Assembly (NCBI GenBank): GCA_024401865.1
Contig: JAKSKI010000012.1
Span: forward strand, 1 to 35,393
Length of the DNA stretch: 35,393 nucleotides
Source of the DNA: Bacteroidales bacterium
GTDB taxonomy: Bacteria > Bacteroidota > Bacteroidia > Bacteroidales > UBA932
Reading direction: 5' to 3'
Position numbers and translations under genes: made by a program
Shown here: one piece after another, positions 1 through 9,071 of the stretch
How positions within the stretch are numbered: the stretch's first letter is position 1
How the letters are laid out: each line of letters starts with the position of its first letter
The notes under the pieces: model-generated
What the model was told of the DNA's origin: nothing
Database searches by the model: none
What the model saw: the letters and a program-made list of their open reading frames with translations, nothing else

Positions 1-132
1 CGCTATCCCGGAGCTCTGTATGAGAAATATACCAGAACCGGAAAAATCAATGACGCCGAGTACCCTTGCAGCGTTATGCTGGGCTGGACTGCATCGGCCT
101 TCCTTAAGGCATTGGCCGTTTGGCGTAATTAG
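1..132 (+). CDS. C-terminal end of a probable (alpha/alpha)6-barrel glycoside hydrolase (partial)
   Basis: Frame 1 is open from the window edge for 43 codons and ends at a TAG at 130-132. The residues include an aromatic and glycine-rich end with the string MLGWTASAFLKAL, which resembles the closing helix of (alpha/alpha)6-toroid glycosidases of the trehalase/GH63/MGH1 type (family knowledge). The catalytic part lies outside the window, so neither family nor substrate can be assigned. It is on the same strand as the secreted protein that follows 96 bases later, and other glycan-active enzymes lie nearby, which agrees with a degradative role. It could instead be the tail of an unrelated helical enzyme. 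Confidence 0.5.
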   Translation, partial: RYPGALYEKYTRTGKINDAEYPCSVMLGWTASAFLKALAVWRN

Positions 133-228
133 CAGGGAAATAATATCCTGCTGCAAAGCTGCTCTGCGCCAGGACAAAGTGGCCTTTTAGAATGACTAAA
201 TTCGGACTATTAAACATTATCTACAGAT

Positions 229-834
229 ATGAAAGCTTCAAGAATCATTTCAATGTGCCTCGCTATGGCATTGTCAGTCGTGTCCGCCCTTGCTCAGAAT
301 GATGCCAGGGAACCGGGATTGTACGCCGTGAACGGAGAAGAGGCGACCAGACTCGAATTCCTTCCGGGCATAACTTCCAACAGCGCTACCGGAATACTCG
401 GTGTGATAGAACTCGGCAAGACCAAATGCGATTATAAAGGTGAGACCTCCAGCGTCAGGGTGAGCGGAAACGAGTTTGTACTAGTGATCAATCCCGAGCA
501 GAAAAACGCGGTCAGGACAATGAAAAAGTATGATGTCTTCATCAAGACGATGACTCCGGACAACATTCTCATCGTCCCGCTGGGAGTGAAGAAAAATAAG
601 AGGTTTTACGACAAGGGCATGACCGTCAACGGCTTCAATACCCAAATCAAGGAATCTTTGGGATTTACCTGGGAGCGTATCAGCGACAATTCCTTCAGGA
701 TTGTTGCAGAAGGCCTGGCCCCCGGAGAATATGCTTTTGTGTTCAGGACTTCAAAACTTGACAACTTTGACTTCTCTGCCGTGTTTGACTTTGCATACAC
801 GGGAGAGGCTGTACCCATCGGATCTGAAGAGTAA
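229..834 (+). CDS. Secreted protein of unknown function (201 aa)
   Basis: I do not recognise this family. The protein starts with a clear type I signal peptide: Lys/Arg at 2-5, a hydrophobic core at about 7-20, and a likely cleavage site after Ala-Leu-Ala at 20-22. The mature part, about 180 residues, is rich in beta-forming stretches and has no cysteine pair, transmembrane segment or recognisable catalytic motif. Near the C-terminus the pattern LAPGEYAFVFRTSKLDNFDF recalls the G-E-Y-A-F strand plus F-D-F ending seen in small periplasmic or surface proteins of Bacteroidota (inference). It ends 71 bases before the convergent pckA, and a bidirectional terminator hairpin separates the two. The ATG at 229 is chosen because the signal peptide begins there. 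No clear promoter was found in the 96 bases upstream. Confidence 0.8.
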   Translation: MKASRIISMCLAMALSVVSALAQNDAREPGLYAVNGEEATRLEFLPGITSNSATGILGVIELGKTKCDYKGETSSVRVSGNEFVLVINPEQKNAVRTMKKYDVFIKTMTPDNILIVPLGVKKNKRFYDKGMTVNGFNTQIKESLGFTWERISDNSFRIVAEGLAPGEYAFVFRTSKLDNFDFSAVFDFAYTGEAVPIGSEE

Positions 835-853
835 TAATTGCGAGATACAAAAG

Positions 854-887
854 AAAAGAGGGGTCGCCGGTCGGCGACTCCTCTTTT
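854..887. terminator. Bidirectional intrinsic terminator between the secreted-protein gene and pckA
   Basis: A 15-base arm at 854-868 (AAAAGAGGGGTCGCC) pairs with 873-887 (GGCGACTCCTCTTTT) across a 4-base loop, with one G-U pair. The A-run on one side and the T-run on the other give a U-tract for transcripts from either direction. It lies between two convergent stop codons, as expected of a shared terminator. Confidence 0.9.
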
Positions 888-904
888 CGTATCAGCATCG
901 AAGC

Positions 905-2509
905 TTAAAGCTGGGGACCGGCGGCTACGAGCGCCTTGCCTGCCTTGTTGCTCTCGTACTTCTTGAAATTCTTGATGAAACGGGCAGCGAGATCCTTGGC
1001 CTTCTCTTCCCACTCGGATGCCTTCTTGTAGGTGTCGCGAGGATCGAGGATGCCGGTATCGACTCCCTTGAGGACTGTAGGAACCTCGAAGTTGAAGTAA
1101 GGAATCTTCTTGGTAGGAGCCTTGTCGATGCTTCCGTCGAGGATGGCGTCGATGATGCCGCGGGTGTCACGGATGGAGATACGCTTGCCTGTACCGTTCC
1201 AGCCTGTGTTGACGAGATATGCCTTGGCACCGCTCTTCTTCATCTTCTTCACGAGCTCCTCTGCATACTTGGTGGGATGCAGCTCGAGGAATGCCTGTCC
1301 GAAGCAGGCGGAGAAGGTGGGAGTAGGCTCTGTGATGCCGCGCTCCGTACCTGCCAGCTTGGCGGTGAAACCGCTGAGGAAGTAGTACTTGGTCTGCTCG
1401 GGGGTAAGGATGGAGACGGGAGGAAGCACACCGAATGCGTCAGCTGAGAGGAAGATGACCTGCTTTGCGGCGGGACCTGCGCTCAGGGGGCGTACGATGT
1501 TCTTGATATGATAGATAGGATAGCTGACGCGGGTGTTCTCGGTGACGCTCTTGTCATCGAAATCGATCTTGCCGTCCTTGTCTACGGTGACGTTCTCGAG
1601 GAGGGCGTCGCGATGGATTGCGTTGTAGATGTCGGGCTCGGACTCCTTGTCAAGCTTGATGACCTTGGCGTAGCAGCCGCCTTCGAAGTTGAACACTCCG
1701 TGGTTGTCCCAGCCGTGCTCGTCATCACCGATGAGCTTGCGCTTGGGATCGGTGGAGAGAGTGGTCTTGCCTGTGCCTGAGAGGCCGAAGAATATCGCTG
1801 TGTTCTCACCGTTCATGTCCGTGTTGGCTGAGCAGTGCATTGCTGCGATGCCCTTCAGGGGGAGGAAGTAGTTCATCATCGAGAACATACCCTTCTTCAT
1901 CTCACCGCCGTACCAGGTGTTGAGGATTACCTGCTCCTTGCTGGTGACGTTGAACGCCACGCAGGTGTCGCTGCGGAGCCCCAGTTCCTTGAAGTTCTCG
2001 ACTTTGGCCTTGGAAGCGCAGTATACCACGAAATCGGGCTCCTGGTCGAATTCGGCCTGGTTCTTGGGACGGATGAACATATTGGTGACGAAATGTGCCT
2101 GCCAGGCGACCTCCATTATGAAGCGAACCTTCATCCTGGTGTCAACGTTGGTGCCGCAGAAGCCGTCCACGACATAGAGCTTCTTGCCGCAGAGCTCGCT
2201 CACTGCGAGTTTCCTGACCTCCTTCCAGACCTTCTCCGACATGGGATGGTTGTCGTTGTGGTACTCCTCGGTGTCCCACCATACGGTGTTCTTGGAGTTC
2301 TTGTCCATAACGATGTATTTGTCCTTGGGGGAACGTCCGGTATAGATGCCGGTCATAACGTTGAGAGCGCCGAGCTCGGTCTCCTGGGCTTTCTCGAAGC
2401 CTGTGAGTTCGGGACGGGTCTCTTCATTGAAAAGCACCTCGTAAGTGGGGTTGTACACGACTTCCTTCACTCTCTTGATGCCATACTTGGTCAAATCGTT
2501 CTTTGTCAT
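905..2509 (-). CDS. pckA: Phosphoenolpyruvate carboxykinase (ATP)
   Basis: This cytosolic enzyme interconverts oxaloacetate + ATP and phosphoenolpyruvate + CO2 + ADP. In fermentative gut Bacteroidota it usually runs towards oxaloacetate to feed the fumarate/succinate branch and gain ATP (family knowledge). The 534-residue length is normal for the ATP class. The P-loop [11 protein letters not shown] is present with its lysine at residue 248, preceded by the N-terminal substrate-binding part with [10 protein letters not shown] near residue 57. The downstream segment with the adenine-binding region and the motif NTGWNGTG near residue 435 is also intact. The ATG at 2509 lies about 60 bases below a consensus Bacteroidota promoter on the - strand. 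It is monocistronic: it converges with the 229-834 gene across a terminator and diverges from the lipoprotein gene at 2645. Confidence 0.98.
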   Translation of the reverse strand: MTKNDLTKYGIKRVKEVVYNPTYEVLFNEETRPELTGFEKAQETELGALNVMTGIYTGRSPKDKYIVMDKNSKNTVWWDTEEYHNDNHPMSEKVWKEVRKLAVSELCGKKLYVVDGFCGTNVDTRMKVRFIMEVAWQAHFVTNMFIRPKNQAEFDQEPDFVVYCASKAKVENFKELGLRSDTCVAFNVTSKEQVILNTWYGGEMKKGMFSMMNYFLPLKGIAAMHCSANTDMNGENTAIFFGLSGTGKTTLSTDPKRKLIGDDEHGWDNHGVFNFEGGCYAKVIKLDKESEPDIYNAIHRDALLENVTVDKDGKIDFDDKSVTENTRVSYPIYHIKNIVRPLSAGPAAKQVIFLSADAFGVLPPVSILTPEQTKYYFLSGFTAKLAGTERGITEPTPTFSACFGQAFLELHPTKYAEELVKKMKKSGAKAYLVNTGWNGTGKRISIRDTRGIIDAILDGSIDKAPTKKIPYFNFEVPTVLKGVDTGILDPRDTYKKASEWEEKAKDLAARFIKNFKKYESNKAGKALVAAGPQL

Positions 2510-2568
2510 AATTATTATTGAAATTTAAATCCTTTGCATACAGTGCGGGGCATAGCCCAAATCGGTCA

Positions 2569-2599
2569 CAAATCTAATAAATTTTCGGGATAACTCAAA
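2569..2599 (-). promoter_or_regulatory. Bacteroidota-type promoter of pckA
   Basis: Read on the - strand, TTTG (2599-2596) is followed after exactly 19 bases by TAGATTTG (2576-2569). This matches the primary sigma consensus TTTG-N19-21-TAnnTTTG of the phylum. Transcription would begin near 2563 and leave a leader of roughly 55 bases before the ATG at 2509. Confidence 0.8.
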
Positions 2600-2644
2600 A
2601 GCGTTTGTGAATGTTTTTGATAATGGTTATATTGCAGAAAATAT

Positions 2645-4240
2645 ATGCCTATGCGCCTTTGTTGCATTATTATGTCGTTGTCGGCTGCCCTGCTGGCCGT
2701 GTCCTGCGCCTCCGATGTCCCCGATGTCGGTCAGGGCTTCGAATCCGGATCCCTGTGCGCCCCCTGGGACGGCCTCTGTGACAATACGCGATTCTGCTGC
2801 CACAGTACTGCGGACAGATTCTTCTTCTCCTTCGAGGTCGAGGATTCCACTCTGGTGCTCACGGAACCGTTCGAAGGCGAACGTTGTGTCGACCCCGAGG
2901 ACAGGGTGGAGATATTTTTCTGCCCCAAGGATGGTATGAAGGCCGGTTACCATTGTGCCGAAATAGACCCTTGCGGACACATTATGGACTATGCGGCCGT
3001 CTCTTACCGTAACTTCGACTTCGACTGGGATTTCGGCACGATGAGTGTCTGCGCATCATTGACCCCCTGGGGATACAGGGTCGCCGGAAGCGTATCCCGT
3101 GACGAACTGGAAGAACTTGGACTGGACCTCGAAGGAGGTTTCAGAATGGGCGTGTTCAGGGCTGATTTCCACGAAGGTTCAGCGGAGAACTGGTATTCGC
3201 TGGTGCCGACTTCCGACAAGGTTCCCGATTTCCACAAGGACAATGTCCTGTTCGAATGCCGTATGACACCCAAGGTCGAGAAAAGGGGAGTCGTGGTCTA
3301 TCCCAACGACATCACGTCGGTGGGACTTGAAGAATGGGAGAGGCGAATCCGTCTGTCCGGCATCAATCTGATCGGGCTTCACGCCGCTACCGTCAACGAT
3401 CCCATCGACACCCTCGAGGCGTTTGTCAAGGGAAGTACCGGACAGGATTTCCTCCGTATGTGCGAGCGGCTCGGTGTGGATGTCGAATATGAACTTCACG
3501 CTCTCCAGAGCCTTCTTTCAAGAGATTTGTACGATTCCCATCCCGAGTACTTCCGTCAGGATCCGGAAGGGGAGAGGCAGCAGCAGTACAATATGTGCTT
3601 CACATCCGAGGAGGCCGTGGAGGCAATGAGGCCGCAGATCGAGCAGCTTCTGTCCTGGATGAAGCCCACGACCCACCGGTATTTCTTCTGGACTGACGAC
3701 AAGCAGGGCAAGTCCTGTTTCTGTGACAATTGCATCAGGTATTCGCCCTCGGAGCAGGCCCTGATATACGAGAACAGGCTTCTGAAGTTGCTGCGCGAAT
3801 ATGATCCGGAGGCCACGCTGGCCCACCTCGCATATCACCAGACCCTCGAGGCGCCCCTGAAAGTACGGGCGGACGAGGGTATATTCCTCGAGTACGCGCC
3901 CATCAACAGGGATTACTCCCTGCCCTTGTCTCCCGACTGTTCTGAGGCCTTGAGCGCCGATCTGCTGGCTTTTCCGGCTTATTCGCAGCATATTCTGGAG
4001 TATTGGCTGGATGAATCGATGTTCTCCCGCTGGAAACGCGACAGCCTCGTCCCCAATCCGTTCAAGTCGGCCGAATGTGCCCGTGACATCGTCACATACC
4101 GCAGTATGGGTGCGGCTGACCTGACCTGTTTTGCCACCTGGCTTTACCGGGACTATATTGACATATACGGAAGCACTGACAGCCTGTTTGCGGGATATGG
4201 TGCCGCTTTCGGTCAGGCTTATCCGCAGGTGAAGAAGTAG
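2645..4240 (+). CDS. Lipoprotein with CBM9-like domain and DUF4838-type TIM barrel
   Basis: This is a predicted surface or periplasmic lipoprotein of 531 residues. The N-terminus is basic, then hydrophobic, and ends in a lipobox-like AVSC with the acceptor Cys at 21. The second ATG at 2651 is an equally possible start. Residues about 40-205 look like a carbohydrate-binding family 9-type beta sandwich, with DRVEIFFCP near 87 and a closing strand near 200. Residues about 210-510 resemble the barrel of DUF4838-type proteins: a conserved W-T-D-D with a Cys-rich stretch SCFCDNC at 357-363 sits where those proteins carry a similar Cys cluster. Substrate and activity are unknown; a glycan-binding or glycosidase role is inferred from its fold and the GH116 gene downstream. 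It heads the operon with recQ (9-base gap), folB and GH116. Cysteine content is high for an exported protein. Confidence 0.75.
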   Translation: MPMRLCCIIMSLSAALLAVSCASDVPDVGQGFESGSLCAPWDGLCDNTRFCCHSTADRFFFSFEVEDSTLVLTEPFEGERCVDPEDRVEIFFCPKDGMKAGYHCAEIDPCGHIMDYAAVSYRNFDFDWDFGTMSVCASLTPWGYRVAGSVSRDELEELGLDLEGGFRMGVFRADFHEGSAENWYSLVPTSDKVPDFHKDNVLFECRMTPKVEKRGVVVYPNDITSVGLEEWERRIRLSGINLIGLHAATVNDPIDTLEAFVKGSTGQDFLRMCERLGVDVEYELHALQSLLSRDLYDSHPEYFRQDPEGERQQQYNMCFTSEEAVEAMRPQIEQLLSWMKPTTHRYFFWTDDKQGKSCFCDNCIRYSPSEQALIYENRLLKLLREYDPEATLAHLAYHQTLEAPLKVRADEGIFLEYAPINRDYSLPLSPDCSEALSADLLAFPAYSQHILEYWLDESMFSRWKRDSLVPNPFKSAECARDIVTYRSMGAADLTCFATWLYRDYIDIYGSTDSLFAGYGAAFGQAYPQVKK

Positions 4241-4249
4241 ACGGGAGAA

Positions 4250-6121
4250 ATGACGCCGCTGGAGACTCTGGAGAAGTGGTGGGGCTACAAGTCCTTCCGG
4301 CCTATGCAGGCGGAGATCATCGACGCCGCTCTGGAGGGAAAGGACGTACTTGCCATATTGCCCACAGGCGGCGGCAAGTCCATCTGTTTCCAGGTGCCGG
4401 GAATGATGCGTGACGGCCTCACCCTGGTGATCACCCCTCTGGTCGCACTGATGAAAGACCAGGTGCAGAATCTTGATGCCAGAGGTATCAGAGCCATCGC
4501 CATCCACGCCGGGATGTCCCGGGGGGAAGTGGACCTGGCCCTTAACAACGCCTCATACGGAGACGTGAAATTCCTGTATGTCTCTCCCGAAAGGCTGTCC
4601 ACCAATCTCTTCAAGTCATACACGGATGTTCTTCCCGTCAATTTTATCGTTGTGGATGAGGCCCACTGCATATCGCAATGGGGATATGATTTCCGTCCCG
4701 ACTATCTGGAGATAGGGGAATTGCGCAGGTTGATACAGGCTCCGCTCATCGCGCTGACGGCCACCGCGACTCCTCGGGTTGCCGAAGACATAATGGCCAG
4801 GCTTGCCGGAAGCGGAGACAGGGGATTCGCCCTGCTCAAATCGGGTTTCGAGCGTCCCAACCTGTCCTATATCGTCCGTTCCTGCGAAGACAAGAAGGAT
4901 CAGTTGATCAATATCTGCAACGGTGTGCCGGGGACTGGAATAGTGTATCTCCGGCACCGCCGCAAATGCGAGGAAATCGCCGCCTTCCTGCAGTCTTCAG
5001 GCATATCCGCTTCCTGCTACCACGCAGGCCTGGGCAATCTTGCCAGGGCCGAAAGACAGGAGCAGTGGAAACGTGGCGCTCTGCGCGTCATCGTCTGTAC
5101 GAATGCTTTCGGTATGGGCATAGACAAGCCGGACGTACGGTTCGTGGTGCATATGGATCTCCCCGAGAGCCCCGAGGCATATTTCCAGGAGGCCGGAAGA
5201 GCGGGCAGGGACGGGCTGCGCTCATATGCGGTGCTGCTTTATGACAGGACGGACATACGCCGGCTGAGACAGCAGTGCAGTTCTTCCTTTCCCCCGCTGG
5301 ATTTTGTGGCGGACATTTATCAGAAACTGCACGTATTCTATGAGATACCGTACGAGGCGGGACAGGGCAGGCAGCTGAAGTTCAATATGGAGGAATTCTG
5401 CCGGCACTATTCTCTCAACAGGGTTCAGACTCACTATGCAATACATTATCTGGAGCGTGCCGGGCACCTTACCTATTGTGAAGACATTGACATAAATGCG
5501 CAGGTCAAAATCATCGTGGACAGGAACACCCTGTATGAGGTTGACTTCCCGGAACCGTCGATGGTGGAACTTCTCGAACTGCTGATGCGCAGGTACGAGG
5601 GCATATTCTCCTTTGCTGTCCCGGTCGACGAGGAATATCTCTCCCGGTCGCTGGGTATGTCCGTGCCCGCCTTGAGGCAACTCCTCTACAAGGTGTCACT
5701 CGAACACGTGATCAGATACGTCCCCGCAGACAACAGTACTGTAATATTCCTCCACCACGGCAGACTTATGCCGGGCAACGTGGACCTTCAGGCAGACAAG
5801 TACCGGTTTCTGAAAGAGGCGGCCGAAGAGCGGACGGAGGCGATGGTGCAATACGTTTCAGGGACCGACGAATGCCGTTCCCGTTATCTGTTGCGTTATT
5901 TCGGCCAGGAAGACAGCGCCGACTGCTTGACCTGCGATGTCTGCCGTTCCCGTTCGTCGGCAAGACCGGACAACGTGCGCAGGACATTGCTGAAGTTCCT
6001 CGAAGAGAATCCCTCAGCCGGGCTCGAAGAGGTAAGGGCGTTCGTTCAGGATCCGTCCAACGGCCTGGACAGCGGTGCATTCGAAGTTTACCGCCAGATT
6101 ATTGACGGCCAATCGATATGA
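4250..6121 (+). CDS. recQ: ATP-dependent DNA helicase RecQ (short form, no HRDC)
   Basis: A 3'-to-5' superfamily 2 DNA helicase acting in recombination and replication-fork repair. All hallmark motifs are visible: motif I PTGGGKS with Lys43, motif II DEAH at 136-139, the aromatic-rich loop after it (ISQWGYDFRPDY), TATATP near 171, and motif VI QEAGRAGRDG at about 313-322. The zinc-binding subdomain is complete, with C542 (in CRSRYLLRYFG), C559, C562 and C565, and a winged-helix region lies before it. At 623 residues the protein stops soon after the zinc site, leaving only about 55 residues and no recognisable HRDC domain; short RecQ forms are common in the phylum, which often has a second, longer paralogue. 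It begins 9 bases after the lipoprotein and its TGA overlaps the folB start (ATGA). Confidence 0.95.
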   Translation: MTPLETLEKWWGYKSFRPMQAEIIDAALEGKDVLAILPTGGGKSICFQVPGMMRDGLTLVITPLVALMKDQVQNLDARGIRAIAIHAGMSRGEVDLALNNASYGDVKFLYVSPERLSTNLFKSYTDVLPVNFIVVDEAHCISQWGYDFRPDYLEIGELRRLIQAPLIALTATATPRVAEDIMARLAGSGDRGFALLKSGFERPNLSYIVRSCEDKKDQLINICNGVPGTGIVYLRHRRKCEEIAAFLQSSGISASCYHAGLGNLARAERQEQWKRGALRVIVCTNAFGMGIDKPDVRFVVHMDLPESPEAYFQEAGRAGRDGLRSYAVLLYDRTDIRRLRQQCSSSFPPLDFVADIYQKLHVFYEIPYEAGQGRQLKFNMEEFCRHYSLNRVQTHYAIHYLERAGHLTYCEDIDINAQVKIIVDRNTLYEVDFPEPSMVELLELLMRRYEGIFSFAVPVDEEYLSRSLGMSVPALRQLLYKVSLEHVIRYVPADNSTVIFLHHGRLMPGNVDLQADKYRFLKEAAEERTEAMVQYVSGTDECRSRYLLRYFGQEDSADCLTCDVCRSRSSARPDNVRRTLLKFLEENPSAGLEEVRAFVQDPSNGLDSGAFEVYRQIIDGQSI

Positions 6122-6516
6122 AGACAATGACAGCTACAATAGAGCTTGAAGGGATGCAGTTCACTGCATATCACGGATGCCTGCCGTCCGAGAGGGAGGA
6201 AGGCAATCTGTTCGAGGTGGATTTCAAATGCAGGTACGACATAGGCGATGCTGCGGTATCTGATGACCTGGAGGATACACTGGACTATGGAGAGATATAT
6301 GATATTGTTGCAGCACAGATGGCAGTGCCGTCCAGGCTCCTCGAGCACGTGGCGGCAAGGATAGCCGGCGCCATAGCATCAGCCCATCCGGAAATTGTCT
6401 CGTTCAGTATCAGGGTTGCCAAGCGCAATCCTCCGGTCAAAGGCCCTGCACAATGGTCCTCTGTCACTCTCGAGTGGCCATATGACAGTCCGTTCACTAT
6501 CATTCCCGAACAATGA
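6118..6516 (+). CDS. folB: Dihydroneopterin aldolase
   Basis: FolB cleaves 7,8-dihydroneopterin to 6-hydroxymethyl-dihydropterin and glycolaldehyde in folate synthesis. The protein has the normal size (about 120-130 residues) and the family signatures: an early F-x-A-Y-H-G-C-L-x-x-E-R-x-x-G-N-x-F-x-V-D segment containing the pterin-binding glutamate, the L-D-Y-G motif, a middle L-L-E-H-V-A pattern, and a C-terminal K-R-N-P-P-V segment containing the catalytic lysine. The ATG overlaps the recQ stop (ATGA) and the folB stop likewise overlaps the GH116 start, so all three are probably translationally coupled. An alternative ATG two codons later (MTATIELEG) would break the first overlap and is less likely. 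Confidence 0.93.
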   Translation: MKTMTATIELEGMQFTAYHGCLPSEREEGNLFEVDFKCRYDIGDAAVSDDLEDTLDYGEIYDIVAAQMAVPSRLLEHVAARIAGAIASAHPEIVSFSIRVAKRNPPVKGPAQWSSVTLEWPYDSPFTIIPEQ

Positions 6517-9071
6517 AAAAAGAATATCTGACCCTGGCGGCACTGTTCGTCGCCATATCGCTCGGAGCATCCCCCTGGTGCCCTTCCGAATGGCCGGTAC
6601 TGACCAGTTATGATGAATCACATCTTCAGCGTATAGCACTTCCTCTCGGAGGAATAGGCACGGGTACGGTGTCCCTGGGAGGACGTGGCGAACTCCGTGA
6701 CTGGGAGATTATGAACGTGCCCGGCAAAGGCTACAGCACTGTCACTGACGGCAATGACGCACCGTTCTTTGCCATCTATACCAGGACGGCGGACGGTATC
6801 GGACGCACCCGTATCCTGGCCGGCCCGCTCTATCCCCAGGAATATCTTCACAGCGAAGGCCGACCGGTCAACCACCACGGTCTGCCAAGGTTCAGACACG
6901 CCTCGTTCGATGCCGCCTATCCTTTCGGACAGGTCAATCTGTCAGATGAAGCGATGCCGGTGAAAGTGCGAATCAAGGGCTTCAATCCGCTGATTCCGGG
7001 AGATTCCGAGGCCAGCGGCCTGCCCGTCGCGGTATTGAGTTATGAGGTGACCAACATCACGGACGCGCCCATAGAAATTTCGGTCTGCGGCTCCATACGC
7101 AACTTTGTCGGACGCGACGGACGCCTGACTTCGATGGACTGGAAAGGTCAGGCTATACCGCAGGGATGTGCGGGCAACGTCAATGAATATCGTGAAAGTC
7201 CCCGGGCCGGCATCAAGGGGCTGTATTTCCATTCACTCAAAGTGGACCCCGCCAGTCCCGCCTGGGGCAATTTCTCACTTGCCACAGATTCTGACCGTGA
7301 GGTGAGTTGCAGGACATATTCCGTAGACAATGCCTGGGCCAATTCGATTCTGGATTTCTGGGATGATTTCAGCAGTGACGGAGTCCTCTCCAACCCTGTT
7401 GCAAACGTACGCCATACTGTCGGACGGGATCAGGATCCTATGGGCTCGCTTGCTGTCAAGTGCGTACTCGAAGGAGGTGAGAGCGCGACCGTCAACTTCT
7501 TCCTTACCTGGAACTTCCCCAACAGGACGGCCTGGTCAAGCGACGGTAGCATAGTGGGCAATCACTACAGCGTATTGTATCCGGATTCCTGGGAAACAGC
7601 CTCAGCCATAATCCCTTCAATCCGTGAATATGAGGTCCGGACGCTCCGCTTCGTCAATGCGCTGCTGTCGTCGTCTTATCCCGCGGCAGTCAAGGAAGCC
7701 GCCCTGTACAATCTCAATGTGTTGCGCTCCCAGACAGTGTTCCGCATTGCGGACGGCCATATGATGGGATGGGAGGGAGTGATGGACAGGTTCGGGTCCT
7801 GCAAGGGGTCCTGTACGCACGTGTGGAATTACGAGACTGCCACGGCATTCCTGTTTGCGGATTTAGCGAGGACTATGCGTGATCTGGAGTTCGGTGCGGC
7901 TCTGCATGAGGACGGGGCGATGGCTTATCGTGTGAGCCTTCCTCTGGACGGGGAGCAGAATCGTGTCACCGCAGCGGACGGGCAGCTGGGATGTATTATG
8001 AAACTCTACCGTGAGTGGCAGTTGTGCGGGGATGACGGTTTCCTGCGCAGGTATTGGGAACCCTGCAAGAGAGCTCTTGGATACGCCTGGACAGAAGGTG
8101 GATGGGACGCTGACTGTGACGGAGTGATGGAAGGCTCTCAGCACAATACGATGGACGTCAGTTATTTCGGTCCCAACGGTCAGATGATGTTCTGGTATAT
8201 GGGAGCCCTGAGGGCTGCCGAAGAGATGGCCACAGCGATGAAAGACAGGGCATTCGCACGAAAATGCCGTTCCGTTTTTGAAAAGGCATCGGAATATGCC
8301 GACGAAGTGCTTTTCAATGGGGAATACTATGAACAGAGGATAACTGATCCGGAAAGTTTCGAGTTTCTGCCTGAGGGTTCGGACAGGACACCTGCCTTTC
8401 AACTTGGCAAGGCTTGTCTCATAGACCAGCTGGCGGGGCAGTATATGGCTCATATATGCGGCTTGGGATATCTCGCAGACAGGGACAATGTCCGCAAGAC
8501 ACTGCAGAGCGTGATGAAGTACAACTATCACGACAGCCTCTACGGGCATTTCAACAATATGCGTACCTTCCTGTTTGAGGACGAAGCGGGAATGCTTATG
8601 GCTTCCTGGCCTAAGGGACGTCTGGAAGTGCCTTTCCCTTATTTCAACGAGTCTATGACGGGCTTCGAGTATTGTGCCGCCACAGGGATGATATACGAGG
8701 GTCTCAAGGATGAAGGCCTCAAGTGCATCAGGGCTGTCAGAAGCCGTTTTGACGGTGCCAGGCGCAATCCTTTCAGCGAACCCGAGTGCGGACACCATTA
8801 TGCCCGTTCGATGGCAAGCTGGTCAGCCCTGCTTGCGCTGAGCGCATTCCACTATTCGGGTGTGGACAAATCCTTCAGCATAACTTCCGCTCCCGGCCGT
8901 TGGTTCTGGAGCAATGGAAGCGCCTGGGGCGTGGTCTGCAATGAGGAGGACCGCGTCACTCTCGAAGTGATAGAGGGCTCGTTGGAACTCCGTTCATTCC
9001 ATTCGGGAGAGCGGACATTCCACAGGAATGTCCGACTCCGTGCCGGAGACAGCATAGTCTACCGGGACTGA
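6513..9071 (+). CDS. GH116-family (GBA2-like) glucosidase, exported
   Basis: This 852-residue protein has a type I signal peptide (residues 1-19) and the two-domain build of GH116, an N-terminal beta sandwich (about 30-330) and a C-terminal (alpha/alpha)6 barrel. The N-terminal R-I-A-L-P-L-G-G-I-G-T-G-T signature near 41-53 is typical of the family. The barrel holds the probable nucleophile Glu441 in THVWNYE and the probable acid/base Asp548 in QHNTMD, both in the expected contexts. Characterised members are beta-glucosidases, beta-xylosidases and glucosylceramidases; the substrate here cannot be read from sequence. It is the last gene of the lipoprotein-recQ-folB operon, overlapping folB by 4 bases, and its end overlaps the convergent GH78 gene by 13 bases. 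The periplasm is the expected location. Confidence 0.9.
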   Translation: MKKEYLTLAALFVAISLGASPWCPSEWPVLTSYDESHLQRIALPLGGIGTGTVSLGGRGELRDWEIMNVPGKGYSTVTDGNDAPFFAIYTRTADGIGRTRILAGPLYPQEYLHSEGRPVNHHGLPRFRHASFDAAYPFGQVNLSDEAMPVKVRIKGFNPLIPGDSEASGLPVAVLSYEVTNITDAPIEISVCGSIRNFVGRDGRLTSMDWKGQAIPQGCAGNVNEYRESPRAGIKGLYFHSLKVDPASPAWGNFSLATDSDREVSCRTYSVDNAWANSILDFWDDFSSDGVLSNPVANVRHTVGRDQDPMGSLAVKCVLEGGESATVNFFLTWNFPNRTAWSSDGSIVGNHYSVLYPDSWETASAIIPSIREYEVRTLRFVNALLSSSYPAAVKEAALYNLNVLRSQTVFRIADGHMMGWEGVMDRFGSCKGSCTHVWNYETATAFLFADLARTMRDLEFGAALHEDGAMAYRVSLPLDGEQNRVTAADGQLGCIMKLYREWQLCGDDGFLRRYWEPCKRALGYAWTEGGWDADCDGVMEGSQHNTMDVSYFGPNGQMMFWYMGALRAAEEMATAMKDRAFARKCRSVFEKASEYADEVLFNGEYYEQRITDPESFEFLPEGSDRTPAFQLGKACLIDQLAGQYMAHICGLGYLADRDNVRKTLQSVMKYNYHDSLYGHFNNMRTFLFEDEAGMLMASWPKGRLEVPFPYFNESMTGFEYCAATGMIYEGLKDEGLKCIRAVRSRFDGARRNPFSEPECGHHYARSMASWSALLALSAFHYSGVDKSFSITSAPGRWFWSNGSAWGVVCNEEDRVTLEVIEGSLELRSFHSGERTFHRNVRLRAGDSIVYRD

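Noticed and set aside
131..152. Hairpin AGCAGG/CCTGCT with a 10-base A/T loop after the partial glycosidase gene
   Set aside because: Only six pairs and no T-run follows, so it is too weak to call a terminator.
701..1447. Long + strand open frame of 248 codons opposite pckA
   Set aside because: It runs antisense through pckA and across the terminator; composition reflects the pckA codons, with no start signal or family match.
2604..2634. Possible promoter for the 2645 lipoprotein operon (TTTG at 2604-2607, TATATTG at 2628-2634)
   Set aside because: The -7 part lacks one base of the consensus and the start would fall only about 5 bases before the ATG; not good enough to list.
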